From assembly GCA_947456185.1 (NCBI GenBank), contig CANGPW010000011.1, positions 1 through 52,603 of the forward strand: a DNA stretch of 52,603 nucleotides. The letters run 5' to 3'. Position 1 is the stretch's first letter; the number at the start of each line of letters is the position of its first letter. Position numbers and translations under genes: made by a program. The notes under the pieces are model-generated. The model was not told the origin of the DNA. It made no database searches and saw nothing but the letters and a program-made list of their open reading frames with translations. This document shows positions 38,821-48,291 of the stretch, piece after piece. This DNA is from Bacteroidota bacterium (GTDB lineage Bacteria > Bacteroidota > Bacteroidia > UKL13-3).

Positions 38821-40719
38821 ATGCTTAAATCCCGTTTAATAATCTTTTTTTCTTTATTCACTTTTATTGTAAATGCGCAGGAAAAGCCCGTTACTGCTAC
38901 TTTAAATAAAAAAGCAGACAAATTATTTAATCAAGCTTTAGAAAATTTTACCCTTCAAAATTACAGTGAAGCCATTTTGCTTTGCAATAAAGCCATTCAA
39001 GTTGATGACAATTACATAGATGCTCATATGCTTTTGGCCGATTTGTATGAAGAGGAAGAACAAGCAGAAAAAGCGTATCAATTATACCATAAATTGATAA
39101 AAGTAAATCCTAAATTTCCTTTAAGTTACTTAGGATTGGCAACTCATATGTATGAAAATGCAAATTACGATAGTGCACAATTTTATATTAAAAAATTTGT
39201 TCCTTTTCCTGATTGGTTTGCCAGAAAAACTGCTGGTTTAAAACTCGAAAAAAACATTGATTTTGCTGTGGAAGCCATGAAGCATCCAGTTCCTTATAAA
39301 CCAATTAATTTAGGTGCAAATGTAAACTCTATTCACGATGATTATTTTCCTGTACTTACGGCAGATCTACAAACACTTTTATTTACCCGAAACTTAGGTG
39401 ATAGAAGAACAGGAAATGAAGATTTTTTTATCAGTAAAATAGAAGGAAGTGGTTATTCAAAAGCTAAACCGATTGGTGCGCCCATAAACAGTGATAAAAA
39501 TGAAGGTACCGCTTCTATCAGTGTGGATGGCCAGTATATATTTTATACTTATTGTGCCGAAGTAGAAACGAGTTGTGACATATTATTAAGTGTGCTTGAT
39601 GGATTAGAATGGAGTGCGCCAAAAAACTTAGGACCTCCTGTAAATACGCGCAGCTGGGAAACACAACCGAGTGTATCATTCAATGGAAAAACTGTTTATT
39701 TTGCAAGTACCAGGCCAGGTGGTTTTGGTGGCAGTGATATTTGGATGACATTTTATAATAATGGGAAATGGGCGCCTCCTATTAATTGTGGACCAGAAAT
39801 AAATACTGAAAAAGATGAACAATATCCTTTTATAGCGTTAGACGATAAAACACTATTTTTTGTAAGTGCAGGACATCCAGGAATGGGCGGTTTAGATATT
39901 TACAGCAGTAAAAGAACCAACAACGGACGCTGGCAAACACCGGTAAATATTGGGTATCCAATAAATACTAACAAAGACGAACAAAGTTTTAGCATTACCA
40001 GCGATGGAATCAATGCTTTTATTTCATCGGCTAAAGATGGTGGATTTGGTGGATTAGATATTTACCAATTTGAACTATATAAAGATGCAAGACCAGAGCA
40101 AACAGGTTATGTAAAAGGAGTGGTTTACGATGCAGTTAAGAAAAATAAACTAGCAGCTAAATTAGAATTAATTGATTTAGCTACAAAAAAACCTGTGATT
40201 GAAAGCCGTTCAAACAAAACTACTGGTGCCTTTTTATTAAGTTTGCAAGGCAATAAAAATTATGCATTGAATGTGAGCTTGGCTGGATATTTATTTTACT
40301 CAGAAAATTTTAGTTTAAAAGAACAAAATAATATAGAACCTTTATTTTTAGATATTCCATTAACTCCAATTATTGCTGGAGCAAAAGTGGTTTTGAAAAA
40401 TATTTTTTTTGAAACTGCTAAGTTCGATTTAAAACCAGAATCGGTTACAGAATTAGATAAATTAGTACAGTTTTTACAAATAAATCCAAAGGTTAGAATT
40501 GAAGTTAGTGGTCATACCGATAACCAAGGTAAAAAACAAGATAACTTGACATTATCAAATAACCGTGCCAAGGCAGTTTATGAATATTTGGTGACAAATA
40601 AAATTGAATCATCAAGAATTACTTATAAAGGATATGCCGAAACACAACCTTTGTTTGACAATTTAACAGAGTCAAATAGGGCCAAAAATAGAAGAACAGA
40701 ATTTAAAATTATTTTATAA
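38821..40719 (+). CDS. TPR - PD40 beta-propeller - carboxypeptidase-regulatory-like - OmpA-domain protein (PorE-like architecture)
   Basis: TPR-like 'ADKLFNQALENFTLQNYSEAILLCNKAIQVD'; repeated 'PSVSFNGKTVYFASTRPGGFGGSDIW'; 'YVKGVVYDAVKKNKLAAKLELID'; OmpA 'KVRIEVSGHTDNQG...LSNNRAKAVYEYL'. ATG at 38821 precedes a signal peptide; the upstream extension looks non-coding. Confidence 0.88.
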   Translation: MLKSRLIIFFSLFTFIVNAQEKPVTATLNKKADKLFNQALENFTLQNYSEAILLCNKAIQVDDNYIDAHMLLADLYEEEEQAEKAYQLYHKLIKVNPKFPLSYLGLATHMYENANYDSAQFYIKKFVPFPDWFARKTAGLKLEKNIDFAVEAMKHPVPYKPINLGANVNSIHDDYFPVLTADLQTLLFTRNLGDRRTGNEDFFISKIEGSGYSKAKPIGAPINSDKNEGTASISVDGQYIFYTYCAEVETSCDILLSVLDGLEWSAPKNLGPPVNTRSWETQPSVSFNGKTVYFASTRPGGFGGSDIWMTFYNNGKWAPPINCGPEINTEKDEQYPFIALDDKTLFFVSAGHPGMGGLDIYSSKRTNNGRWQTPVNIGYPINTNKDEQSFSITSDGINAFISSAKDGGFGGLDIYQFELYKDARPEQTGYVKGVVYDAVKKNKLAAKLELIDLATKKPVIESRSNKTTGAFLLSLQGNKNYALNVSLAGYLFYSENFSLKEQNNIEPLFLDIPLTPIIAGAKVVLKNIFFETAKFDLKPESVTELDKLVQFLQINPKVRIEVSGHTDNQGKKQDNLTLSNNRAKAVYEYLVTNKIESSRITYKGYAETQPLFDNLTESNRAKNRRTEFKIIL

Positions 40720-40728
40720 AAACTATAC

Positions 40729-41142
40729 ATGTTTACAAGCAAAACAACCGTAAGAGTTCGATATTCTGAAACCGATAAAATGGGTGTGGTATATCATGGA
40801 AACTATGCGCAATACTTGGAAATAGGGCGTACAGACGCTTTGCGACAATTAGGATTAACCTACAAAAGTTTTGAAGACAATGGTATTATGATGCCTGTGT
40901 TAAGTTTAAATTGTAAGTATTTAAAATCGGCATATTACGATGATGAATTAACAATTATCACTATGTTAAAAGTAATGCCAAAAGTGCGCATTCATTTTTA
41001 TTTTGAAATATACAATCAGCAAAATGAATTATTGACAAAAGCGGAAGTTGAATTGGTAAATATTGATATACAAACAAAAAAACTTACTTCATCTCCAACA
41101 GTTTTAATTGAAGCATTGAAACCATTTTTTTTTATTAATTAA
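40729..41142 (+). CDS. Acyl-CoA thioesterase, YbgC/4HBT family
   Basis: 'VRYSETDKMGVVYHGNYAQYLEIGRTDALRQLG' hot-dog 4HBT motif. Confidence 0.93.
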   Translation: MFTSKTTVRVRYSETDKMGVVYHGNYAQYLEIGRTDALRQLGLTYKSFEDNGIMMPVLSLNCKYLKSAYYDDELTIITMLKVMPKVRIHFYFEIYNQQNELLTKAEVELVNIDIQTKKLTSSPTVLIEALKPFFFIN

Positions 41143-41294
41143 AATATATTTAACTAATAAACAATTGTTTTTAGAAGATACTGTATAATTTTTTTTTATT
41201 TAACAACTCTAATTCAAAATTATTAGCTTTAAATTTCCATAAATATTATTTAATTAACTTTTTATTACCTTCTTTTTATTATCAATGTAATTGT

Positions 41295-41302
41295 TAAATT
41301 TG
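41295..41302 (+). promoter_or_regulatory. Putative Bacteroidota -7 element (TAAATTTG) upstream of the polysaccharide export gene
   Basis: Exact TAnnTTTG match 48 bp before the ATG at 41350; no clear -33 TTG. Confidence 0.35.
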
Positions 41303-41349
41303 CACTCTTTAAAAAAATTTCTAATTAACTTAGAAGTAATTGATAAAAA

Positions 41350-42162
41350 ATGAAAATAAAAAACCTTATTATACTTAGCAGCATTGGATTAGCTTTGTTA
41401 ACTTCTTGCGTAGCAAACAAAAAGTATATTTTGATGCAAAATGCAAAAACAAGTACCGCTTCCGATACCAGTAAAAGTAATTACCAATTAGACCGAACCA
41501 TATATAAGTTACAAGTAAATGACATTTTATATGTGAGTGTGGCTTCTACTGATGAAAATATTTCTAAAGCTTTTTCTCATTCTATGGGAACACCAGTAAA
41601 CTTGCAAATTCCCAGTGGAATTGGAAGTTTGCTATATTTAATAGGTTATTCAATTAATCCATCAGGTGAAATTAATTTACCCATTATAGGTAATTTAAAA
41701 GTAAGTGGTTTATCAATTTCTGAAGCAAAAGAATTAATAGACATAGAACTTCAAAAATATTTTAAAGTATACCACCTAATAGTTCAGTTAGCTGAAATGC
41801 CATTTACCATAATAGGTGAAGTTAACAGGGCTGGTCGTTTTAGTGGCATGGTAAACCAAGTTACAATGATGGAAGCATTAGCCTTAGCAGGCGATTTTAC
41901 TACCATTGCAAATAGAAAAAATGTGACTATCATACGTCAAAATGCTGATGGAGTTAAAGTTTTTAAAGTAGATTTTACCAAAGCAGATTTAATCAATTCG
42001 CCATATTATATTCTTAGACCAAATGATGTGGTATATGTAGAGCCATTAAAATCTCGTTCAATAGGCAATTTTAGTAGTTTTCAAAACTCATTATCTACCA
42101 TCATTCCACTGTTAACTACTTTGGTTTTAGCCACTAATACCTACCTAATTATAAATAGATAA
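41350..42162 (+). CDS. Polysaccharide export outer membrane lipoprotein (Wza-like, SLBB)
   Basis: Lipobox 'ALLTSCVANKK'; 'LQVNDILYVSVAS', 'GEINLPIIGNLKVSGLSISEAKELI', 'FTIIGEVNRAGRF', 'ILRPNDVVYVEPL'. Confidence 0.93.
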   Translation: MKIKNLIILSSIGLALLTSCVANKKYILMQNAKTSTASDTSKSNYQLDRTIYKLQVNDILYVSVASTDENISKAFSHSMGTPVNLQIPSGIGSLLYLIGYSINPSGEINLPIIGNLKVSGLSISEAKELIDIELQKYFKVYHLIVQLAEMPFTIIGEVNRAGRFSGMVNQVTMMEALALAGDFTTIANRKNVTIIRQNADGVKVFKVDFTKADLINSPYYILRPNDVVYVEPLKSRSIGNFSSFQNSLSTIIPLLTTLVLATNTYLIINR

Positions 42163-42163
42163 C

Positions 42164-44674
42164 ATGGAAAACAACAAGGATAATAATACCGCTCAGCAAT
42201 CAAACTTTTCAGACGATTCAATTAGTCTTAAAGTTATTTTAGGGAAGTTCATTGCCTTTTTGCCTTTCATTATATTAAGTATTATAATTTCACTTTCCAT
42301 AGCATATTTGGTAAACAGGTATGCTACACCTAGGTATGCTTTAAAAGCAACACTATTAATTAAAGATAAAAGTAGGGGTGCATTTGATGGTGCTGAAAGT
42401 TTTTTACAAGGTTCATCATTGCTTATGCAAAGCAAAAACATTGAAAATGAAATTGGAATATTAAAATCAAGGTCATTGATAGAAGAAACTTTACGTAAAT
42501 TAAATTTTAGGGTTTCCTATAATGTAGAAGGTAATATTAAAAAATCAGAAGTTTTTGACAATCCTCCATTTTTAGTTGATATTGATACCAACCATTTTCA
42601 AACATACGATTTACCCATTTATGTATCATTTATTGGTAATAACCAAGTAGAAATAAGCAGTAATGATAAGGCAGGAAAAGTTTTAATTCCATATAATGAA
42701 AAGCCTGTAGAAGGCTTAGTAAATGGGAAAATTGCAACAGCAAAATTTAATTATAACAATGTAATTGAATTAGGAAATTTAAAAATAAAAATTACCCTTT
42801 TTGATAAAAATTTAATTAATAACCGTGAAAGTAAATATTCATTTAAATTAACTACTAATACTGCATTGATAAAAATGTATTATGATAAGTTTACTGTAAA
42901 AACTATTAACAAACAATCTTCCATTGTTGAAATAGAAAGAGAAACTGAATTTCCAGAAAGAGATTTAGTTTTTTTAGATGCATTATGTAATGCTTATATC
43001 AATGAAGGATTAGACGACAAAGCTCAAATTTCTAAAAATACAATTCACTTTATAAATATTCAATTAAATGAACTAAAAGACACCTTACAAAATGTAGAAA
43101 ATAGGTTAGTGGAATTTAAATCCAATAATAAAATATTAAGTATGGGTGAAGATGGAAAAGAAGGAAAAGTAATCATTGAAAAATTATATAAATTAGAGGA
43201 ACAAAAAGCAATTGAACAATCTAAGTTTAAATATTACTCTTACTTATATGAATACATTTACAAAAACAAAAATTTTAAAGAAGTTATAGCTCCTAGTGCC
43301 ATGGCAATTGTAGATCCTTTATTGAATTCATTAATTTTAAAATTGGCTGAACTATATACCAAGAAAATTACATATGAAAACAGTATGAAAGATGCCAATC
43401 CCGCTGTTTATGAGATTGACCAAAACATTAATAATATCAAATTATCATTGATTGAAAATCTAAATAATATAAAAAAACAATCTCAGTTAATTGTAAACGA
43501 TTTCAATATACAAATCAAAAAAGTAGAAAAGGATTTAAGTACCATTCCCGCATCTCAACGTCAGTATTTAAATATTAATAGACGTTATAATATAAGTGAT
43601 AAATTATATACTTATTTACTCGAAAAAAGAGCAGAAGCTGGCATTGCTGGTGCATCGGTAGTAGCTGATAATAGAGTGATTGATAAAACTGTAATAACTG
43701 GGAAAATATATCCTAAAACTGCCGTTATTTATTCCATTGCATTGTTAATTGGCCTTATTATCCCATTAATACTTATTTATATCATTGACTTTTTCAATAC
43801 CAATATTACCAATCATCAACAATTACAATTGGTAACAAAAATTCCATTGATTGGAAATATCATTCACAATACAAGTAACAATGCTTTAGTTATTGCTAAT
43901 TCTCCAAAAGCCAGTATTTCGGAATCTTTTCGTAATTTAAGAAGTAATTTAAATTACGTTATAAATGATAAAAATAAAAAAGTAATTCTTGTTACTTCTA
44001 CCGTTTCTGGAGAAGGTAAAACCTTTGTTTCTATGAATATTGCCTCTGTAATTGCTATCAGTGGCGCAAAAACATTGTTGATTGGTGTGGATTTACGTAA
44101 ACCAAAAATTTTCCAAGATTTTAACTTAAATAATGCCGTAGGTTTAACCAATTATTTAATTGGAAAAGTAACCGTAGATCAAATAATTCAAAAATCTGGT
44201 ATCAATAACTTAGATGTTATTACTGCTGGACCTACCCCACCAAACCCTTCTGAATTATTAATGAGTGATGGCTTTAAAAATTTATTGGATCTAATGAAAG
44301 ATAAATATGATTATGTAATATTAGATACGCCTCCAATTGGATTAGTTGCGGATGGATTAGATTTAATGAAATATGCTGATTTAATTTTATATATAGTTCG
44401 TCAAAAAGTTAGTAAGAAAAATTACTTAAACTTAATTAACGATATTTATATGTCAGATAAAACCAAAAATATTGGATTGGTATTTAATGATGTAAACTTT
44501 GCCCCTGTTTATGGATATGGATATGGTAATGGTTATGGATATGGATATGGTTATGGATATGGTTATGGATATGGATATGGTTATAGTTATGGAGCATATT
44601 CAAGTTATGGAGCATATGGAAATGAAACTGAAAAGCATGAAAAACCATTCTGGAAACGAATTATAGGATTATAA
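42164..44674 (+). CDS. Wzc-like polysaccharide co-polymerase / tyrosine autokinase with YG-repeat C-terminal tail
   Basis: N-terminal Wzz-type TM region; 'SESFRNLRSNLNYV', Walker A-like 'VTSTVSGEGKTFVSMNIA', 'LLIGVDLRKPKI', 'YDYVILDTPPIGLVADG'; Tyr-rich tail. Confidence 0.94.
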   Translation: MENNKDNNTAQQSNFSDDSISLKVILGKFIAFLPFIILSIIISLSIAYLVNRYATPRYALKATLLIKDKSRGAFDGAESFLQGSSLLMQSKNIENEIGILKSRSLIEETLRKLNFRVSYNVEGNIKKSEVFDNPPFLVDIDTNHFQTYDLPIYVSFIGNNQVEISSNDKAGKVLIPYNEKPVEGLVNGKIATAKFNYNNVIELGNLKIKITLFDKNLINNRESKYSFKLTTNTALIKMYYDKFTVKTINKQSSIVEIERETEFPERDLVFLDALCNAYINEGLDDKAQISKNTIHFINIQLNELKDTLQNVENRLVEFKSNNKILSMGEDGKEGKVIIEKLYKLEEQKAIEQSKFKYYSYLYEYIYKNKNFKEVIAPSAMAIVDPLLNSLILKLAELYTKKITYENSMKDANPAVYEIDQNINNIKLSLIENLNNIKKQSQLIVNDFNIQIKKVEKDLSTIPASQRQYLNINRRYNISDKLYTYLLEKRAEAGIAGASVVADNRVIDKTVITGKIYPKTAVIYSIALLIGLIIPLILIYIIDFFNTNITNHQQLQLVTKIPLIGNIIHNTSNNALVIANSPKASISESFRNLRSNLNYVINDKNKKVILVTSTVSGEGKTFVSMNIASVIAISGAKTLLIGVDLRKPKIFQDFNLNNAVGLTNYLIGKVTVDQIIQKSGINNLDVITAGPTPPNPSELLMSDGFKNLLDLMKDKYDYVILDTPPIGLVADGLDLMKYADLILYIVRQKVSKKNYLNLINDIYMSDKTKNIGLVFNDVNFAPVYGYGYGNGYGYGYGYGYGYGYGYGYSYGAYSSYGAYGNETEKHEKPFWKRIIGL
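44511..44620 (+). repeat. In-frame GGATAT/GGTTAT hexamer repeat encoding (Gly-Tyr)n
   Basis: tatggatatggatatggtaatggttatggatatgg... near the 3' end of the Wzc-like gene; 16 Tyr codons counted in the tail. Confidence 0.9.
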
Positions 44675-44706
44675 AAAAAGCTAATCAAATGAGTAGCTTT
44701 TTTTTG
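44673..44706 (+). terminator. Rho-independent terminator
   Basis: aaaaaaagcta-atcaaatgag-tagctttttttt at the wzc-like stop. Confidence 0.75.
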
Positions 44707-44989
44707 ATAAATTTTTCACGTCTATCTTTCCATTCTGATACATCTAAATTATTTTTTTTATTAATTGACCATTGTTTTCAATTCAACAAAGACATGAAAG
44801 CTTTAAGTTTTTTATTCTTTTTTCATAATTAGTAACCTCTAAGTTTGAAACTTAATTATTAGATAAATATAACTCAAAACTATTTTTATTAAAACAAATT
44901 TAAGCAATGAAAAACCATTTTTATTTATTTACAAACTTAAAACAAATATAAAATCACAAATAATATAATACATTAGAGCCATTAAATTA

Positions 44990-45034
44990 ATGAAATTAAT
45001 GAAATTAATGAAATTAATGAAATTAATGAAATTA
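44990..45034 (+). repeat. Five tandem 9-bp repeats ATGAAATTA
   Basis: ATGs at 44990, 44999, 45008, 45017, 45026. Confidence 0.95.
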
Positions 45035-45445
45035 CTAGACTTAACATATAACCAGAATATAAACTTACAATATTCCAATAAAAAAGATTGTATTTTTATG
45101 CTAGCATTGAACGAGAATTTGCAAAACCATGTTCATTCGTTTCATGCTGGTGCTATTTTTTCATTAGCAGAAGCTACAAGTGCTCAGTTATTAATAAATA
45201 CATTTAAGGTGTTTGAAAACAATGCTATTCCTTTATTAAGAGCAACCAATACAAAATATAGAAAACTTGGCTTGACTAATATATATGCAAAAGGAATTAT
45301 AATAAATGAAACCAAAGAAGATTTAATCAGCAAGTTGAATGAAAAAAAACGAGTATTGGTAGAAATAAAAGTGGATGTTATAGATGATGCAGATTGTATT
45401 GTTTTTACTGGAATATTCGAATGGTTTTTAAGCATTATTAAATAA
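44990..45445 (+). CDS. PaaI/DUF4442-like hot-dog thioesterase
   Basis: 'NHVHSFHAGAIFSLAEATSAQLLINTF' and 'LLRATNTKYRKLGLTNIYAKGII'. N-terminus is five MKL repeats; the true start may be any of the ATGs 44990-45026. Confidence 0.75.
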   Translation: MKLMKLMKLMKLMKLLDLTYNQNINLQYSNKKDCIFMLALNENLQNHVHSFHAGAIFSLAEATSAQLLINTFKVFENNAIPLLRATNTKYRKLGLTNIYAKGIIINETKEDLISKLNEKKRVLVEIKVDVIDDADCIVFTGIFEWFLSIIK

Positions 45446-45484
45446 AAAGGCACCATCAATATTTAATATTGACAGTGCCAAAAT
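45444..45484. terminator. Bidirectional terminator hairpin
   Basis: ggcac-cat-caatatt-ta-aatattg-aca-gtgcc between convergent genes ending at 45445 (+) and 45505 (-). Confidence 0.7.
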
Positions 45485-45504
45485 ATTTATGCTAACTTAT
45501 TAAG

Positions 45505-48102
45505 TTAGTTCTTTAAAAACTTACTATAATAAATTTTATCATCAATAGCTATTTTTACTAAATAGATGCCTTTATTCAATTCATTAACTGGAACAATAAT
45601 TTGTTTATTAAATATTCCTTTGAATTCTTCTTTACCGGTTAAATCAAACAAAGTTATATCTCCATTATTGGAACTTTCAGTAATTTCTATTGTTACAAAT
45701 TCATTAGCTGGATTTGGATAAACTTTAACATATGAATTAGCCAATAATGTTTCAACGGAAGTATTTGTTATTACAATTTGTTTAGATGAAGAATCGGTAC
45801 AATTATTTTTATTTTTAGCTATTAATTTAACGGTATAATTTCCGCTTTTATTATAGGTAAATGTAGCATTCGTTTTAATTGATGTATTATTACTTGCATC
45901 ACCAAATATCCATAAACTACTGGTGGTGTCAGATGATAAATTGGTAAAAACTACTTTGTTTTTATTTACATTATTGCTATCTGTTTTAAAGTATTCAAAA
46001 CTAAAATTAGCATTTGGATTTGGGTAAATGGTAATTGTAACTTCATTCGATGAATCCCTACAATTGGTAAAGGTATCAATAACTATTGCTTTAACTGAAT
46101 TAGTAGCATTTAAAGTAAACATGTTGGTAAAATTAATTACCTCAGAACTTCCGGCATACAATAGTTTTCTTATTGGAACAATTTGATAATATTGAAAGAA
46201 ATGCGAGTTAGCACCTTTTGCCGCTCTTGCATCTATGGCTTCCCCTTGACAATAGGTTGGAACAAACTTATCGGGAACCAAATTAGGTTTAATCGGACTA
46301 ATATTTCCTTTAATAACAAAGGCAGAATCTACTATTGGACAAACATTATCGGTGCTGTCTTTTACTTTTATTCTAACTAAATTATTGCCTTTCTTGGCAT
46401 TAAAAGTATAAAGTGAATTACGACTAAATGTAGATACATTATTTTCAAACTCATACTGAATGATGTAATTTGGATTTGAAATATCAGATAATTCAATGGT
46501 TGAGGGCATGCTTGTATTCAAACTATTGATACAAATATTTTTATTATAAGCAAATGTAATATTGATAGGATTACATCCATTGTTCACACAAGTTTTAGTT
46601 CCTGTAATTCCCGCTCCACAGGGTCCAATTGCTTTTGCTCTTACCAAAATAGTTACCGATGAATTAGGCATCAATCCAGTGACATTATGAGATAATTGAT
46701 TAGCTCCATTGGCATCACTCCATGAATTTCCATTGTTAGTACTAATTTCATAATTACTATATCCAGCAACTTGAAGCCAAGTAAACTGCATGCTTGATGT
46801 AGTACTACTGCCACATGAAACTGTTGGTGCACTAGCTTGTTCTTGAATTAAAATATATTTATTAGACAATGTATTGGTACAACCACTTTGAGAAATTTTT
46901 GGAGTTATTTTATAAAATCCACCCATGTTTCTTTTTAAAATAAACAAAGGATTAGTACTCGATTGAACAAGTGTATCGTTAACAAAATACTGAGCAGTAA
47001 ATCCACTTCCTGATAAGTCAAATACTACTGAATCATTTTTACAAATGGTATCTTTTGAAGCAAACAATGTTGATTGGGGTAGATTGGCTTTGATGGGTTT
47101 TATAAAACTAGAATTAGCAAAGCAGCCAGATGAATTAGTAACCCTAACTCGGTAATTTAAACTATCAGCAACCCTAATTGACGAAGCAGTATAGTTTCCT
47201 GGAGTCCATAAATACTGTAGGCCAGTTCCGGTATTTGCCTGAAGAGTAATACTATCATTGCTGCAAATAGTTAAACCATTAGGTGCAGTAATAGATGCTG
47301 TTGGCTTTGCTATAACACTTACATTTAAACTTACTTGAGGTGATGTACCATCAGCGTTAGAAGTCGTTAATCTAATAGTTTTTGTACCAGTGGTGGTATA
47401 TACTAGATTTACGTTTTGGCCATTTGCAGTAGTTGGATTGTAATTTAAAAACTGCCAGTTAAAAGTAGTAGGGTTATTAATTCCACTTCCTGTTAAATAT
47501 AATGTATCGCCCAAACAAATGGTAGTAGTTGAAGGTGTAATTACCGCTGTTGGAAGATTTGTTGTTGCTTGACTAATAGTGTAGGTTTTTAAATAAATTA
47601 AATCGCCCGATGTATTTGAATTATTATTTGTTCCATTAAAAGCTGTATAAAAAGATACTGTACCAGTACCCGAAATTGGGGCAGTCCAATTAAATGTCCA
47701 TGAACCACTGTTGCTTCCACTTTGTGAAATATATGTTTTACCTGAACTTATTTGTAAACCAGTTCCCGTGCCTGCAGCAATTGTTCCAGCCATTGCATTA
47801 GAGGAATTTAAACTAGTAAGTTGAAATCCGTTTTTACTAGTAGCTGCCGAATTTCCATTAAAGGTTAATGTATAAGTAGTACCTGGAATATAGCCATTCG
47901 TGGGCAAACCAGTTAATGCAATTGAACTCCATGCTGTTCCACTGGTAATAGCCGAACCTCCGTGGCATGATGTACAGTTTCCATTTCCGGGATCGCCTGC
48001 ATTAGCCGCAGGTGGATTACTCGAATAAGTAAAAACAGTTAATGATAATAAGCATATTGCTGATATACATATAGTACGATAGATAGTAGATGTTTTAATC
48101 AT
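45505..48102 (-). CDS. Large secreted protein: CxxCH-containing choice-of-anchor V/Reeler-like N-terminal domain, PKD/Ig-like modules, T9SS sorting domain
   Basis: 'AGDPGNGNCTSCHGGSAITSG...YIPGTTYTLTFNG...NGFQLTSLN'; Fn3-like 'YSNYEISTNNGNSWS'; PKD 'LWIFGDASNNTSIKTNATFTYNKSGNYTVKLIAKNKN'; CTD 'VKVYPNPANEFVTIEI...GIYLVKIAIDDKIYYSKFLKN'. Confidence 0.87.
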   Translation of the reverse strand: MIKTSTIYRTICISAICLLSLTVFTYSSNPPAANAGDPGNGNCTSCHGGSAITSGTAWSSIALTGLPTNGYIPGTTYTLTFNGNSAATSKNGFQLTSLNSSNAMAGTIAAGTGTGLQISSGKTYISQSGSNSGSWTFNWTAPISGTGTVSFYTAFNGTNNNSNTSGDLIYLKTYTISQATTNLPTAVITPSTTTICLGDTLYLTGSGINNPTTFNWQFLNYNPTTANGQNVNLVYTTTGTKTIRLTTSNADGTSPQVSLNVSVIAKPTASITAPNGLTICSNDSITLQANTGTGLQYLWTPGNYTASSIRVADSLNYRVRVTNSSGCFANSSFIKPIKANLPQSTLFASKDTICKNDSVVFDLSGSGFTAQYFVNDTLVQSSTNPLFILKRNMGGFYKITPKISQSGCTNTLSNKYILIQEQASAPTVSCGSSTTSSMQFTWLQVAGYSNYEISTNNGNSWSDANGANQLSHNVTGLMPNSSVTILVRAKAIGPCGAGITGTKTCVNNGCNPINITFAYNKNICINSLNTSMPSTIELSDISNPNYIIQYEFENNVSTFSRNSLYTFNAKKGNNLVRIKVKDSTDNVCPIVDSAFVIKGNISPIKPNLVPDKFVPTYCQGEAIDARAAKGANSHFFQYYQIVPIRKLLYAGSSEVINFTNMFTLNATNSVKAIVIDTFTNCRDSSNEVTITIYPNPNANFSFEYFKTDSNNVNKNKVVFTNLSSDTTSSLWIFGDASNNTSIKTNATFTYNKSGNYTVKLIAKNKNNCTDSSSKQIVITNTSVETLLANSYVKVYPNPANEFVTIEITESSNNGDITLFDLTGKEEFKGIFNKQIIVPVNELNKGIYLVKIAIDDKIYYSKFLKN

Positions 48103-48232
48103 ATATTTAAAATTTTGTTTTGCAATAATATATTAATTAAATATTAATTTTAAAAACGCTTTGTCATATTTTTCAATTTAACCTATTTATCTTAGTTATT
48201 CTATATAAAATAATTAATGCAAACAAACTTTA

Positions 48233-48240
48233 TACCTTTG
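48233..48240 (+). promoter_or_regulatory. Putative Bacteroidota -7 element (TACCTTTG) upstream of mnmD
   Basis: Exact TAnnTTTG match 52 bp before the ATG at 48292. Confidence 0.4.
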
Positions 48241-48291
48241 TAGGAGGTTAAATATAAAAACAAAAAAGTTAGAAGCTATTAGCCAATATCA

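Noticed and set aside
44707-44985. Possible degraded gene or small peptide (MKNHFYLFTNLKQI at 44908) between wzc-like and thioesterase genes
   Set aside because: Too short, very AT-rich, no supporting motif; probably ordinary intergenic DNA.
45184-45459. Minus-strand ORF 91 aa opposite the thioesterase
   Set aside because: Antisense to a recognisable hot-dog domain and overlaps the bidirectional terminator.
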